Source of the DNA: CAYRNY01 sp964425755 | GTDB lineage: Bacteria > Chloroflexota > Anaerolineae > Aggregatilineales > Aggregatilineaceae | Assembly: GCA_964425755.1 (NCBI GenBank) | Contig: CAYRNY010000014.1 | Span: 1-64,000 of the forward strand | Direction: 5' to 3' | Length of the DNA stretch: 64,000 nucleotides | Part shown: positions 34,189 to 45,418 of the stretch, one piece after another | Layout of the letters: each line of letters opens with the position of its first letter | Numbering within the stretch: position 1 is the first letter of the stretch | Notes under the pieces: model-generated | Databases searched by the model: none | Told to the model about the DNA's origin: nothing | Seen by the model: only the letters and a program-made list of their open reading frames with translations | Program-made: the position numbers and the translations under genes

Positions 34189-35016
34189 TCAAAGCAACCG
34201 GCGCTTGAGTTCGTCGAACCGGTCCAGGCAGGCCGCGTATTCCGCATCGAGCCGATCCGCCAGTGATTGCAGGTAATCATGGCCCTCACGCGCGGCGAGC
34301 GTCGATTGAATCTTGAGCCACATCATATCACCGTGCATCAACTCGTGACGCTTGCTTTTCAGCCACGCGATACGCTCGCTGAGCTGTTCGTGAATCTGTT
34401 GGAGCTGGCGCAGCTCGATCGTGGCAAGCGGTTCGTCGAGTGACGCGGCTTCCGGTTGTGCCGCCAATGCCTCTAGCGCATCGTGATCGCCATCACTATA
34501 CGCAGCGTTGATCTCGGCCATCAGGCGATTGCGGCGTTCGCGCTCGGAAGGATCGGTGGCCAGGTCGGGGTGATAACGCCGCACGAGCGTGCGGTATAGC
34601 CGTTTGAGGTCGCTCCGTACACTACCATTTTCTGCGTAGGGGATCGCATGTGTGGTGCTGGCAGATGCCTGCGTTTCGCGCTCGTCCTTCGGCGGCACCT
34701 GCCATGCCCGGCGAAACTGCTCCTCGACCGGGACGTAATCCGGCGGCGGAGTCCATGCGCCGTGTGAGGCCGCGAGCGGCGGGTCATGGGGTGGTGGGGC
34801 GTTGCGTTGGGCGATCTCATTTTCCAGGTCCTTGATCATCTGTTGGATGATCTCAAGCCGATCGATTTTGGGCTGGACCAGGCGCGCGTAACGCCGTGTG
34901 AATGTCTCCAGGTCGCGTTCCAGGTCAATGATTTCGGCTTCCAGATCGGCGGCTTCGGACTGTTGGCGCATAATCGCCGCTTTCAAGCGTGCGATCTGGT
35001 CTTGTGATGGCGGCAT
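34189..35016 (-). CDS. Coiled-coil J-domain protein
   Basis: This 275-residue protein has an N-terminal coiled coil (about 5-75), a Pro-rich linker, and a J-domain at about 135-180 with the HPD motif at 149-151 (LVRRYHPDLATD). A second helical, probably coiled-coil region fills the C-terminus. J-domains stimulate Hsp70 (DnaK) ATPase. There is no Gly/Phe region or zinc finger, so it is a specialised type III J-protein rather than canonical DnaJ. It is the third gene of a leftward operon after two GAF-PAS-cyclase genes (25-bp gap), suggesting it acts on or with those sensors. Confidence 0.85.
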   Translation of the reverse strand: MPPSQDQIARLKAAIMRQQSEAADLEAEIIDLERDLETFTRRYARLVQPKIDRLEIIQQMIKDLENEIAQRNAPPPHDPPLAASHGAWTPPPDYVPVEEQFRRAWQVPPKDERETQASASTTHAIPYAENGSVRSDLKRLYRTLVRRYHPDLATDPSERERRNRLMAEINAAYSDGDHDALEALAAQPEAASLDEPLATIELRQLQQIHEQLSERIAWLKSKRHELMHGDMMWLKIQSTLAAREGHDYLQSLADRLDAEYAACLDRFDELKRRLL

Positions 35017-35041
35017 GATTTCCGCTTTCCTGCAGGGCGGT

Positions 35042-36790
35042 TCACCTGCGGCGCTTGATCCCGGTCACGCGGTACATGACGTGAAAGTCAGCATAGCCTT
35101 TGGTTTTGCGCGGGGTCAGAGCCTCGACTTCGACGATGTCCTCAACCAGCCGGTAGGTGCGCTCGCTGATGATAATCTCGTTTGCGAGCGCGTTTTCCTG
35201 GAGCAGTTTGGCGAAATTGAACGGGAACCCGATCGCGGTGAATTCTTTGCGGCTGGGGCTACCAACGTTCCCCAGCAGTGCCGTGCCGGTATCGACGCCG
35301 ATGCCGTAAAACAGGCGCTGTTCGGGCGGCAGGACCTCGTGCAGCGCGCGCACATCGTACGCCATTGACAGCGCGGCGCGAACTGCGCGCACGGCATGAT
35401 CGTGTTGGGGATTAAGCTGGGTATTGAATAACCCCACTACAGCGTCGCCCATGTATTTGTCGATGATGCCATCATATAACTGCATGGCATCTGAACTGAC
35501 AGTCAGGTAGCGACTGATCACTGTCATCAGTTCTTCCGGATCGAGTTGTTCGCTGAAGGTGGTGAACCCGCGCACATCTGCGAAAAGTATCGAAATCTCG
35601 CGTTCGTCCCCCCCCAGGCCCAGGCTGTCGATGCTCTGGATATTGCGTACGAGGCTGGGGGGTAAATAGGTGCGCACGACGTTTAGTGTGGCGTCGCGTT
35701 TCTTGATCTCGGTCAGGTCGTCGACCACGATTGCGATGCCGTCCGTTACACCTTGTTCGTCTTGCAGCGGCGTGAACTTCAACGTGAGGTTGACTGCCCC
35801 GCGCCCTTGCAGCACGGGTTCGATTTCGATGACTTGCTGGCGGTTTTCCTGTTGTACCGTGCGAATCAGGTCGTCGAATCCGGTGAAGATGTCCGGCAGC
35901 ACGTCATGCAACGGCTGGCCGATAGCGCGATCGTACGGCACGGACAGAATATGTTCGGCGGCATGGTTGTAAAGCACAATGTTGTGATCACGGTCGGTGG
36001 TGATCACGCCGCTGGCAATTGAGGCCAGGACATTGTCTAGCAGGTCTTTCATCTCGGTGATCTCGTGCAGTGCTCGCCTCACGCGGGCGAACAAGCGCGC
36101 GTTCTCAATCGCGATCGCAGCCTGGTTTGCCAGCGCGGCCAGCAGCGATTTTTCACGCGTGCCAAACAGGTTTGGCTGTTGCTGGTTGTCAGCGTAGAGC
36201 ACGCCGGTTACACCGTCTCTGTAAATCAGGGGCACGCAGATAATCGAGCGTGGCGCGTGAAAGATGATGCTTTCCGACGCATCGAACCGAGCATCCGCGA
36301 GCGCGTCATCTGCGATCACCGGCTGGCTTGTTTCGGCGGCCTTAAGCATGATGGTATGGCTGGCCGTGAAACGCGACTCATCCAGATTGCGGCGGTGCCG
36401 GTCACGCGCGGCTCGGAACCGCAACTCTCCCGTATCCGACGCACGCAACACGATGTATCCCCGCTCGGCCCCGGTAAGCGCGATCGCGTTGTCCAATACT
36501 TGGCGCAAGACTTCGTCCAGGTCTAACGATGAGTTGATCAGCCGGTTCGTGTCGGCCACGGCACGCAGTTGATCGCGTTCGGTGTAAATCTCTTCAAGCT
36601 GGCGGCCCAGTACTTCCAGATCGTGGCGGCAGTGGTAGATGCGCTCGAAGATGTCGGGGGGCAGGCTCATATTGCGCTGGCGTAAGATATCGTGCTGGTT
36701 GCGCAGCATACCTTCCAGTTCGTTTAATTGGTGCAGCACGCGTGCCAGATCGCTGGGCACTGATGAGTTCAACTCGGTCGTGTTAGACAT
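35042..36790 (-). CDS. GAF-PAS-class III nucleotide cyclase, metal-site partner
   Basis: This 582-residue soluble protein has an N-terminal helical region (1-80), a GAF domain (about 82-240), a PAS domain (about 250-365) and a class III cyclase catalytic domain (about 392-575). The metal-binding aspartates are present: D405 in ILFADVRGFT and D449 in IDKYMGDAVVG. Lys445 and Thr518 fit the Lys/Thr substrate pair of many bacterial adenylyl cyclases. In the transition-state segment GFPFNFAKLL, Asn525 is kept but the essential Arg is Leu529. A homodimer should therefore be catalytically weak or dead. The neighbouring paralogue upstream keeps the Asn/Arg pair but lacks the metals. GAF and PAS suggest control by a small ligand or redox signal. 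Confidence 0.92.
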   Translation of the reverse strand: MSNTTELNSSVPSDLARVLHQLNELEGMLRNQHDILRQRNMSLPPDIFERIYHCRHDLEVLGRQLEEIYTERDQLRAVADTNRLINSSLDLDEVLRQVLDNAIALTGAERGYIVLRASDTGELRFRAARDRHRRNLDESRFTASHTIMLKAAETSQPVIADDALADARFDASESIIFHAPRSIICVPLIYRDGVTGVLYADNQQQPNLFGTREKSLLAALANQAAIAIENARLFARVRRALHEITEMKDLLDNVLASIASGVITTDRDHNIVLYNHAAEHILSVPYDRAIGQPLHDVLPDIFTGFDDLIRTVQQENRQQVIEIEPVLQGRGAVNLTLKFTPLQDEQGVTDGIAIVVDDLTEIKKRDATLNVVRTYLPPSLVRNIQSIDSLGLGGDEREISILFADVRGFTTFSEQLDPEELMTVISRYLTVSSDAMQLYDGIIDKYMGDAVVGLFNTQLNPQHDHAVRAVRAALSMAYDVRALHEVLPPEQRLFYGIGVDTGTALLGNVGSPSRKEFTAIGFPFNFAKLLQENALANEIIISERTYRLVEDIVEVEALTPRKTKGYADFHVMYRVTGIKRRR

Positions 36791-36808
36791 AATACTCTGT
36801 CGTATGTG

Positions 36809-38575
36809 CTAGCTGGCACGCGTGCCGCGCCAGATCTCGTAGATCGTCGTGGCCTGGCTCACACCTTTGACCTGCACGCTGGGGCGGGCTACGACGGTGA
36901 TCGCGTTTTGGGGGTTGTGCAGGTGGTCCCGGCACGCGTGGTACACCGCCTCGCTGATGATGATTTGCCCCGCCTTCGCGTTTTCTTGCAGGCGTTTGGC
37001 AAGGTTGATCGTGTGTCCAATGGCGGTAAACTCACGGCGGGACGCGCTGCCCACGTTGCCGAGTGTGGCGATGCCGGTGTGGATGCCGATGCGGTAATAG
37101 GGTGTCGGGTCGTCGCTTGTGCGTTCGGGCAAGGCGATGTAGTCATCGGCAATTTTGAGCGCGGCCTGCACTGCCAGCCAAGCGTGGTTATCGCTGGGGT
37201 TTAGCTGCGTGTTGAAAAGCCCCATGATCTCATTGCCCATGAACTTATCGATCAGGCCGGTATGGTTGTGGATGGCTTCTGCGCCGGTGGTCAGATAGAG
37301 GTTTAGCAGTTCCATCAGTTCTTGGGGCCGGATGTGCGGGCGGAATGAGCTGAACGGGCGGGCCTCGACGAAGATCGTGCTGACGTCGCGGCGCTCGCCA
37401 CCCAGCCCCAACCCGTCCAGGCTTTGAATGTTGTCCACCATCACCGGGGGCAGATAGCGCCGGACGACGTTGAGCGTCGCGTCGCGGTGCTTGATGTCGG
37501 TCAGATCGTCGACCACAATCGCAACGCCTTCGGTTTGATCGCCGTTTTTCAGCGGGGTGAATTTGAGCTTCAGATTGACGTTCCCACGTTCAGGAAGGCG
37601 CGTATCCATCTCCAGCGTTTCCTGGGTGCTGTGCTGGCGGACCGTATCGATCAGGTCGCGCATATGGGGGTAGAGTGCAGGAAGCGCGTCAGCCAGCGGC
37701 ATGCCCAGGACGGCGCTGCCTGGCGTTTCCAGGATGTGTTCGGCGGCGAGATTGTAGGTGGTCACAATGTCGGCCTCATCTGTGGTGATCACCCCGCTGG
37801 CGATAGACGCGAACACATTTTCCATCAACTCTTTCATCTCGATGATATCGGTCAGTGCGTTTTGCACCCGCGCGAACAGGCGGGCGTTATCGATCGCGAT
37901 CGCGGCTTGGTTGGCGAAGTCGACCAGCACGTTCAAATGTTTTTCACCGAACGCGGCATCCTTGATGCGGTTGTCCACGTAAACCACGCCGGTCACTTGA
38001 TCTTTGACGATCAACGGGACGCACAGAATCGAGCGCAGGGCGTGCATGACCACGCTTTCGCTGTTGCTGAAATTGGGATCGAGCTGGGCATCAGTTGTGA
38101 TGACGGGTTCGCCGGTTTGGGCGACGTGATCGACGATCGTACGGCTGACGATAAAGCTGCCTTCATCGATCGTTTCCCGGTCCAGGTTGCGCGCGATGCG
38201 AAACTCCATCTGCCCGGTTTCCGCATTGCGCAGCACAATGTAGCCGCGTTCAGCCGCAGTCAGTGCGATGACCGTGTCGATCACCTCGTTAAGCACGTCG
38301 TCAACATCAAGCAGCGAGTTCACAAGCGTGGTTGTCTCAGCCAGGGCGCGTAGCTGGGTGAGTTCGTTTTGAATCTGCACTGAGCGTGCCGCGAGCCCCA
38401 GCAACTGCCGGTGAACATCTCTGAACCCGTTTAGCGTGCCGGGGGGAAGACTCATGCCGTGCTGCCGGAGGGTATCGCGCTGCAGCCGCAGGGCATCGAT
38501 GATGTCATCGACAGTGTCGCTCAAATGCACCAACTGATCGCGTGTCGCGCGACTTCCGGCAGGACCAACAGCCAT
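36809..38575 (-). CDS. GAF-PAS-class III nucleotide cyclase, degenerate metal site
   Basis: This 588-residue paralogue of the next gene has the same order: helical N-terminus, GAF (about 82-240), PAS (about 250-365), cyclase domain (about 392-580). Its metal residues are replaced: Glu404 in IFVEARPF and Asn448 in IDKFMGNEI take the positions of the two Asps. The transition-state pair is intact in GHTINLAKRLQ (Asn524, Arg528), as are Lys444 and Thr517. It cannot readily bind two Mg ions itself but could complete the active site of the protein encoded 18 bp downstream. It is the first gene of the operon, after a good promoter. A regulatory pseudo-cyclase role is the alternative. Confidence 0.92.
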   Translation of the reverse strand: MAVGPAGSRATRDQLVHLSDTVDDIIDALRLQRDTLRQHGMSLPPGTLNGFRDVHRQLLGLAARSVQIQNELTQLRALAETTTLVNSLLDVDDVLNEVIDTVIALTAAERGYIVLRNAETGQMEFRIARNLDRETIDEGSFIVSRTIVDHVAQTGEPVITTDAQLDPNFSNSESVVMHALRSILCVPLIVKDQVTGVVYVDNRIKDAAFGEKHLNVLVDFANQAAIAIDNARLFARVQNALTDIIEMKELMENVFASIASGVITTDEADIVTTYNLAAEHILETPGSAVLGMPLADALPALYPHMRDLIDTVRQHSTQETLEMDTRLPERGNVNLKLKFTPLKNGDQTEGVAIVVDDLTDIKHRDATLNVVRRYLPPVMVDNIQSLDGLGLGGERRDVSTIFVEARPFSSFRPHIRPQELMELLNLYLTTGAEAIHNHTGLIDKFMGNEIMGLFNTQLNPSDNHAWLAVQAALKIADDYIALPERTSDDPTPYYRIGIHTGIATLGNVGSASRREFTAIGHTINLAKRLQENAKAGQIIISEAVYHACRDHLHNPQNAITVVARPSVQVKGVSQATTIYEIWRGTRAS

Positions 38576-38619
38576 ACGCAGTAACTCCGTCTCGATGATT
38601 TCAACTGCCCGCGAGGTTG

Positions 38620-38647
38620 ATTATACTCGTAAGGGAAGGTCTAGCAA
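38620..38647 (-). promoter_or_regulatory. Promoter for the cyclase-cyclase-J-protein operon
   Basis: On the minus strand TTGCTA (38647-38642) and a perfect TATAAT (38625-38620) are 16 bp apart, 44 bases before the first cyclase gene. Confidence 0.6.
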
Positions 38648-38684
38648 TATTCCTTTTCGCAGGCAAATTCGCGCGATTGATATT

Positions 38685-38712
38685 TTTCACGCGCCAAGAA
38701 GTATGTTATGAT
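38685..38712 (+). promoter_or_regulatory. Candidate promoter for the sugar ABC transporter
   Basis: TTTCAC (38685-38690) and TATGAT (38707-38712) are 16 bp apart in the 290-bp divergent spacer. This leaves a leader of about 150 nt before the binding-protein gene. No operator was confidently seen. Confidence 0.45.
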
Positions 38713-38865
38713 TACGAGTGTGAGCTTTGTTTGGTAAGTGGTGGCAATAGCACCAATTGGGTCAGTTGAACAAAGGAGGGTACGGAACGTCACACGACTT
38801 TCCATGCTCACTGTTTCACAAGAGATTTAAGAGTCTAAGCATCATTTAACTAGGAGGAAAGAGAC

Positions 38866-40134
38866 ATGACCAAACGGATTGTGTCGATTTTTGTTGCTTT
38901 GGTAGTTTTGCTGGTGATGGCTGTGCCGACGATGGCTCAGGATGGGCCGTCCGGCGAACTCGAAATCTTCTCGTGGTGGGCCGGGGACGAAGGCCCCGCG
39001 CTTCAGGCGTTGATCGACCGTTACGAAGAGATATACCCTGACGTGTCGGTCAATAACGCGACCGTGACCGGCGGCTCCGGCGTGAATGCACGTGCCGTGC
39101 TCAAGACACGGATGCTCGGCGGCGACCCGCCCGATACGTTCCAGGTCCATGCCGGGCAGGAGTTGATCGGCACCTGGGTGGTCGCGGACCGCATGGAAGA
39201 CCTGACATTCTTGTTTGAAGAAGAAGGCTGGATGGATGCCTTCCCGCAGGGCCTGCTCGACCTGATCAGCACGGAAGACGGCATCTGGTCGGTGCCGGTG
39301 AATATTCACCGCTCGAACGTGATGTGGTACGTCCCGGCCAACCTCGCTGAGTGGGGCATCGAAGCACCCCCTGCTGACTGGGATGAATTCCTGGCGATGT
39401 GCCCGGCACTGCAAGATGCAGGCGTTGTCCCGCTGGTTGTGGGTGAGAACTGGACCGTAAACCACCTGTGGGAGAGCGTCGCACTGGCCGAGTTGGGGGT
39501 CGAGGGGTATCGCGGTCTGTGGAATGCCGAGACAAGCTGGACCAGCGACGAAGCCATCGCGATGTGGGAGACGTTCGGTGAAATCCTGGAATGCACCAAC
39601 ATCGACGTGGATGCTGCTACGCTGTCCTGGCAGCAGGCAACCGACAAGGTTGTGAACGGTGAAGCCGCGTTCAACGTAATGGGTGACTGGGCTGCCGGGT
39701 ACATGGTGACCACGCTGGAGTTGACCCCCGAAGAGGATTTCGGCTGGGCTGCTTCCCCGGGCACCGAGGGCGTGTTCATGATGCTGTCGGATAGCTTCGG
39801 CCTGCCGCAGGGTGCACCGAATCGTGAAGCGACCGTCGCCTGGCTCAGACTGCTGGGTTCGCGCGAAGGTCAAGATATCTTTAACCCGCTGAAGGGTTCG
39901 ATTGCGGCGCGTCTGGACAGCGACTTGACGCTGTACAATACCTACCTGCAGTCGGCAGCAGCGGACTGGAAGACCAACGACGTCGTGGGCTCATTGGCGC
40001 ACGGCGCTGTCGCTCCGGAATCGTTCAGCAGCGAGTTTGCGACCGTGATGGAGATCTTCCTCAACTCGCGGAACGCGAGCGCAGCAGCAAACGCGGCGCA
40101 GGCCATCGCGAACCAGGCCGGTATCGGCAAATAG
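38866..40134 (+). CDS. Sugar ABC transporter substrate-binding protein
   Basis: This 422-residue protein is a cluster-B solute-binding protein of the MalE/carbohydrate type. A signal peptide of about 24 residues ends with the signal peptidase I site PTMA-QD, so it is not a lipoprotein. The mature protein begins GELEIFSWWAGDEGPAL and carries family marks such as NMVAT-like NATVTGGSGVNARAVLKTRML, PDTFQVHAGQE and AFNVMGDWAAGYM. An AGGAGGAAAG ribosome-binding site is optimal. It opens a rightward operon with two permeases. A hairpin follows its stop, as is common where binding proteins are made in excess. The bound sugar is unknown; a GH38 mannosidase 7 kb away gives only a hint. Confidence 0.92.
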   Translation: MTKRIVSIFVALVVLLVMAVPTMAQDGPSGELEIFSWWAGDEGPALQALIDRYEEIYPDVSVNNATVTGGSGVNARAVLKTRMLGGDPPDTFQVHAGQELIGTWVVADRMEDLTFLFEEEGWMDAFPQGLLDLISTEDGIWSVPVNIHRSNVMWYVPANLAEWGIEAPPADWDEFLAMCPALQDAGVVPLVVGENWTVNHLWESVALAELGVEGYRGLWNAETSWTSDEAIAMWETFGEILECTNIDVDAATLSWQQATDKVVNGEAAFNVMGDWAAGYMVTTLELTPEEDFGWAASPGTEGVFMMLSDSFGLPQGAPNREATVAWLRLLGSREGQDIFNPLKGSIAARLDSDLTLYNTYLQSAAADWKTNDVVGSLAHGAVAPESFSSEFATVMEIFLNSRNASAAANAAQAIANQAGIGK

Positions 40135-40145
40135 CAAGTGCATGT

Positions 40146-40164
40146 GAACAACGCTATGTTGTTC
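40146..40164 (+). other. Small hairpin after the binding-protein gene
   Basis: A perfect 7-bp GAACAAC/GTTGTTC stem with a 5-base loop lies 11 bases after the stop. With the larger hairpin downstream it may protect the binding-protein mRNA or halt part of the transcription. Confidence 0.4.
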
Positions 40165-40183
40165 TTCGCATAGTCTGAAATTG

Positions 40184-40220
40184 CGAGGTCCTCGCCTATA
40201 CGATGGTGGGGACCTCGTTT
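40184..40220 (+). terminator. Attenuating hairpin between binding protein and permeases
   Basis: An 8-bp CGAGGTCC/GGACCTCG stem (40184-40191 with 40210-40217) is followed by a short T run. It likely reduces read-through into the permease genes. Confidence 0.6.
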
Positions 40221-40228
40221 GCTATACT
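40220..40228 (+). promoter_or_regulatory. Candidate extended -10 promoter for the permeases
   Basis: TGC followed by TATACT (40223-40228) forms an extended -10 just after the hairpin and 41 bases before the first permease start. No -35 is obvious. Confidence 0.4.
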
Positions 40229-40268
40229 GATATATCGATCACAGTTTGGACACTCAGAGAGGGTGAGC

Positions 40269-41624
40269 ATGCAAGCGACGCAAAATCGAGCGCGATCACA
40301 ATTCGCCAGGTGGATGCATGTCATTCGCAACCCTGACCGGGATCGCCTGTTGGCATTCCTGACGATCCTGCCGTCGATCATTCTGTTAGGGGTTTTCGTC
40401 TACGGGTTTATCGGTCAGACGTTTGCCTGGTCGCTGACCGATTGGCAGGGGATGGAAGCCAGACCCCAGCGGAACTACATCGGGTTTGAAAATTACGAGA
40501 ACTTGTTTAGCGATTTTACGGGCGCGCGGTTTCGGCAGGAACTGGTCAATACATTTTTCTTCACGGCTTTGTTTTTGACCGGATGCCTGGTCTTCGGTTT
40601 TTTGCTCGCCGTACTGTTGGACCAGAACATCAAGGGTGAGGGTATCTTCCGCACGGTGTTTTTGTTCCCGATGGCACTCTCTTTCGCGGTGACAGGTACG
40701 ATCTGGCGCTGGCTGTTGAACCCGAACGGCGGCATCAACGTGCTGCCGGAGATCTTCGGGGCAGATGCGCTGGGGTATAGATGGCTCAACTACCGGCGCG
40801 ATTATGCCTTCAACTGGCATGAGGTCCCGACGCTTACGTTGGTGATTATTCTTGGGCTGTTTGCGCTGATTCTCTTCCAGCAGTTACGCAATCGTCGCTA
40901 TCTCGGCCTGGTGTTTTTTGGCGTGCCGGTGCTGCTTATTGTGATGTGGATAGTGCATGACTTTATCACCTGGGACCCGGACGACCCCATAATGCACGGC
41001 AGATTTAACTGGCAGGCTGTGCCGCGACATGTCACGGCGACGATGTTGGTGGGGTTCCTGCTGTATCTGATTCACTTGTTGTGGCAGGGGCAGCGGCGTG
41101 CAGCGGCATGGGTCAGCGTGCCCACTGCGGTGCTGTTTGTCTGGTACGTGACGGGCGGGCCAGAACGATTTCCTAACCTACCTTATCCTGAGGAGTATGG
41201 CTTTAAACTCGCGCTGTTAGGGATCGTCATCGCGTCGATATGGCAAATGTCGGGATATACTATGGCGATGTACCTGGCCGGGATTCGTGGTATCCCTGAG
41301 GAACTACGTGAGGCAGCGCGTGTTGATGGCTGCAGTGAATGGCAGGTGTACACGCGAATCATCTTGCCCATGCTGCGCCCGATCACGCTCAGTGCCGCGA
41401 TTGTGCTGGGGCATATTTCGCTCAAGATATTCGACCTGATCTTCGCGATGGCCGGGGTCGATCATTGGCCGGTCAGCGTGCCCGGCGTGCAGGTATACGT
41501 CAAGATGTTCCGCAGCAACGAATTCGCGATCGGCAGCGCGATCGCCATGATTTTGCTGATCATGGTAGCCTCGGTGATCATTCCATATCTCGTGACGTCG
41601 CTACGGTCCGAACACGAGATCTAA
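40269..41624 (+). CDS. Sugar ABC transporter permease (MalF/UgpA-like) with extra membrane segment
   Basis: This 451-residue protein is well above the family norm of about 290-320. Residues 25-160 hold the first half of a MalF/UgpA-type permease (TM1, NTFFFTALFL, FRTVFLFPMALSFAVTGTIWRWLLNP). Residues 315-451 hold the second half with the EAA loop ELREAARVDGCSEWQVYTRIILPML (about 345-369), which docks the ATPase. Between them, about 170-310, is an insertion with perhaps four hydrophobic segments. I chose ATG 40269 because GAGAGGGTGAG precedes it; the frame is open upstream but lacks family character. The ATP-binding subunit is not in the operon, so a shared MsmK-type ATPase encoded elsewhere is likely. 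Confidence 0.88.
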   Translation: MQATQNRARSQFARWMHVIRNPDRDRLLAFLTILPSIILLGVFVYGFIGQTFAWSLTDWQGMEARPQRNYIGFENYENLFSDFTGARFRQELVNTFFFTALFLTGCLVFGFLLAVLLDQNIKGEGIFRTVFLFPMALSFAVTGTIWRWLLNPNGGINVLPEIFGADALGYRWLNYRRDYAFNWHEVPTLTLVIILGLFALILFQQLRNRRYLGLVFFGVPVLLIVMWIVHDFITWDPDDPIMHGRFNWQAVPRHVTATMLVGFLLYLIHLLWQGQRRAAAWVSVPTAVLFVWYVTGGPERFPNLPYPEEYGFKLALLGIVIASIWQMSGYTMAMYLAGIRGIPEELREAARVDGCSEWQVYTRIILPMLRPITLSAAIVLGHISLKIFDLIFAMAGVDHWPVSVPGVQVYVKMFRSNEFAIGSAIAMILLIMVASVIIPYLVTSLRSEHEI

Positions 41625-41637
41625 GGGAGAACGGGCG

Positions 41638-42783
41638 ATGACATTAGTGCTGTATTGGGTTATTTTTGGCACATTGATCGGTAGTTTAGGGACGTATTTG
41701 CTGTATGACTATAACGGACGCGAGGCGCAGCCCGGCGCGTTGATCGGTGCCGGAATCGGCGCTGTGGGTAATCTAATACTGCTTGTGCCGTTTTGGGTTT
41801 ATACCCATACCCAGGGCCGGTACTGGGGGCAGACCGAAGATGTCGACGCGTTGCAGGAACTGGATCTGGAAGCGGTCGTCCCTTCCGGGGCGCGCCAAAC
41901 CGCACGCGAACAATCATACATCATGCGGCGCGTGTTTCGGCTGTTGATCTACGCCTTTCTGATCCTGATGGTGCTGATTTATCTGCTGCCGGTTTACACC
42001 GTCGTCACGACCAGTCTCAAGACGCCGCTGGAGGCCGGTAAGCTCAACGAAGTGTGGAACCTGCCGTCCAAGATCGAGTGGTCATGGATCGAAATCGCTG
42101 GGGTCGATGTGATTCCGGTCCCGGAGAATTACGTCACGGCGATCGAGCAGCTCGGGCCGAAGCTGCGCAATAGTTTTATGCTGACGGTCAGTGCGACGAT
42201 TCTCTCAGCGGTCATGGGATCGCTGAACGGCTATGTGCTCTCCAAGTGGAAATTTCCCGGTGCCAACACGGTTTTCGCGTTGATGCTGTTCGGCATGTTC
42301 ATACCGTATCAGAGTATTTTGATCCCGTTGTTCCAGTTTGTGCAGGATATCGAACTCGGCGGGACGTTGTACGGGTTGATCATGGCGCACGTGGTCTACG
42401 GCTTGCCGATCACAACGCTGATCTTTCGCAACTACTACACTGAAGTCCCTACGGATATGATCGAAGCGGGCAAGATCGACGGGGCGGGTTTCTTCGGGAT
42501 TTATCGCTGGATCGTGTTCCCGTTGTCGCTTCCCGGTTTTGTGGTGGTGATCATCTGGCAGTTTACGCAGATCTGGAACGAGTTCCTGTTCGCAGTGACG
42601 CTGACCAACGAAAAATCGCAACCGATCACGGTGGCGCTGGCGTATCTGGCGGGTGGGGAGGCGGTCAAGTGGAACCTGCCGATGGCTGGCGCGGTACTCG
42701 CGGCGCTGCCAACGCTGGTGGTATACATTGTGCTGGGCCGGTACTTTATACGCGGTTTGCTGGCAGGCTCGGTTAAGGGATAG
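41638..42783 (+). CDS. Sugar ABC transporter permease (MalG/UgpE-like) with N-terminal extension
   Basis: This 381-residue protein is about 100 residues longer than typical MalG-type permeases. Residues from about 97 onward match the family: TM1, VTTSLKTPLEA, ILIPLFQFVQD, and the EAA loop EAGKIDGAGFFGIYRWIVFPLSLPGF. The first 95 residues form an additional module with two hydrophobic helices (about 3-22 and 33-56, Gly-rich) and a charged linker. It starts 13 bp after the first permease stop, with GGGAG upstream. No ATPase gene follows; the next gene, topA, is convergent. Confidence 0.88.
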   Translation: MTLVLYWVIFGTLIGSLGTYLLYDYNGREAQPGALIGAGIGAVGNLILLVPFWVYTHTQGRYWGQTEDVDALQELDLEAVVPSGARQTAREQSYIMRRVFRLLIYAFLILMVLIYLLPVYTVVTTSLKTPLEAGKLNEVWNLPSKIEWSWIEIAGVDVIPVPENYVTAIEQLGPKLRNSFMLTVSATILSAVMGSLNGYVLSKWKFPGANTVFALMLFGMFIPYQSILIPLFQFVQDIELGGTLYGLIMAHVVYGLPITTLIFRNYYTEVPTDMIEAGKIDGAGFFGIYRWIVFPLSLPGFVVVIIWQFTQIWNEFLFAVTLTNEKSQPITVALAYLAGGEAVKWNLPMAGAVLAALPTLVVYIVLGRYFIRGLLAGSVKG

Positions 42784-42816
42784 CCCGGATGGCGTGCGCC
42801 AGGCGATCAACGCAGA

Positions 42817-42847
42817 GCGCCAGCGTACCGTAGCAGCACGCTGGCGC
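42817..42847. terminator. Hairpin between permease operon and topA
   Basis: A perfect 10-bp GCGCCAGCGT/ACGCTGGCGC stem lies in the 85-bp gap between convergent genes. The following T content is weak on both strands. Confidence 0.5.
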
Positions 42848-42868
42848 GTTGAATTTACCGGCATACGC

Positions 42869-45418
<2,550 letters not shown>

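Noticed and set aside
37424..38353. Plus-strand frame of 309 codons opposite the cyclase gene
   Set aside because: A shadow of the GAF-PAS-cyclase coding strand with no family features.
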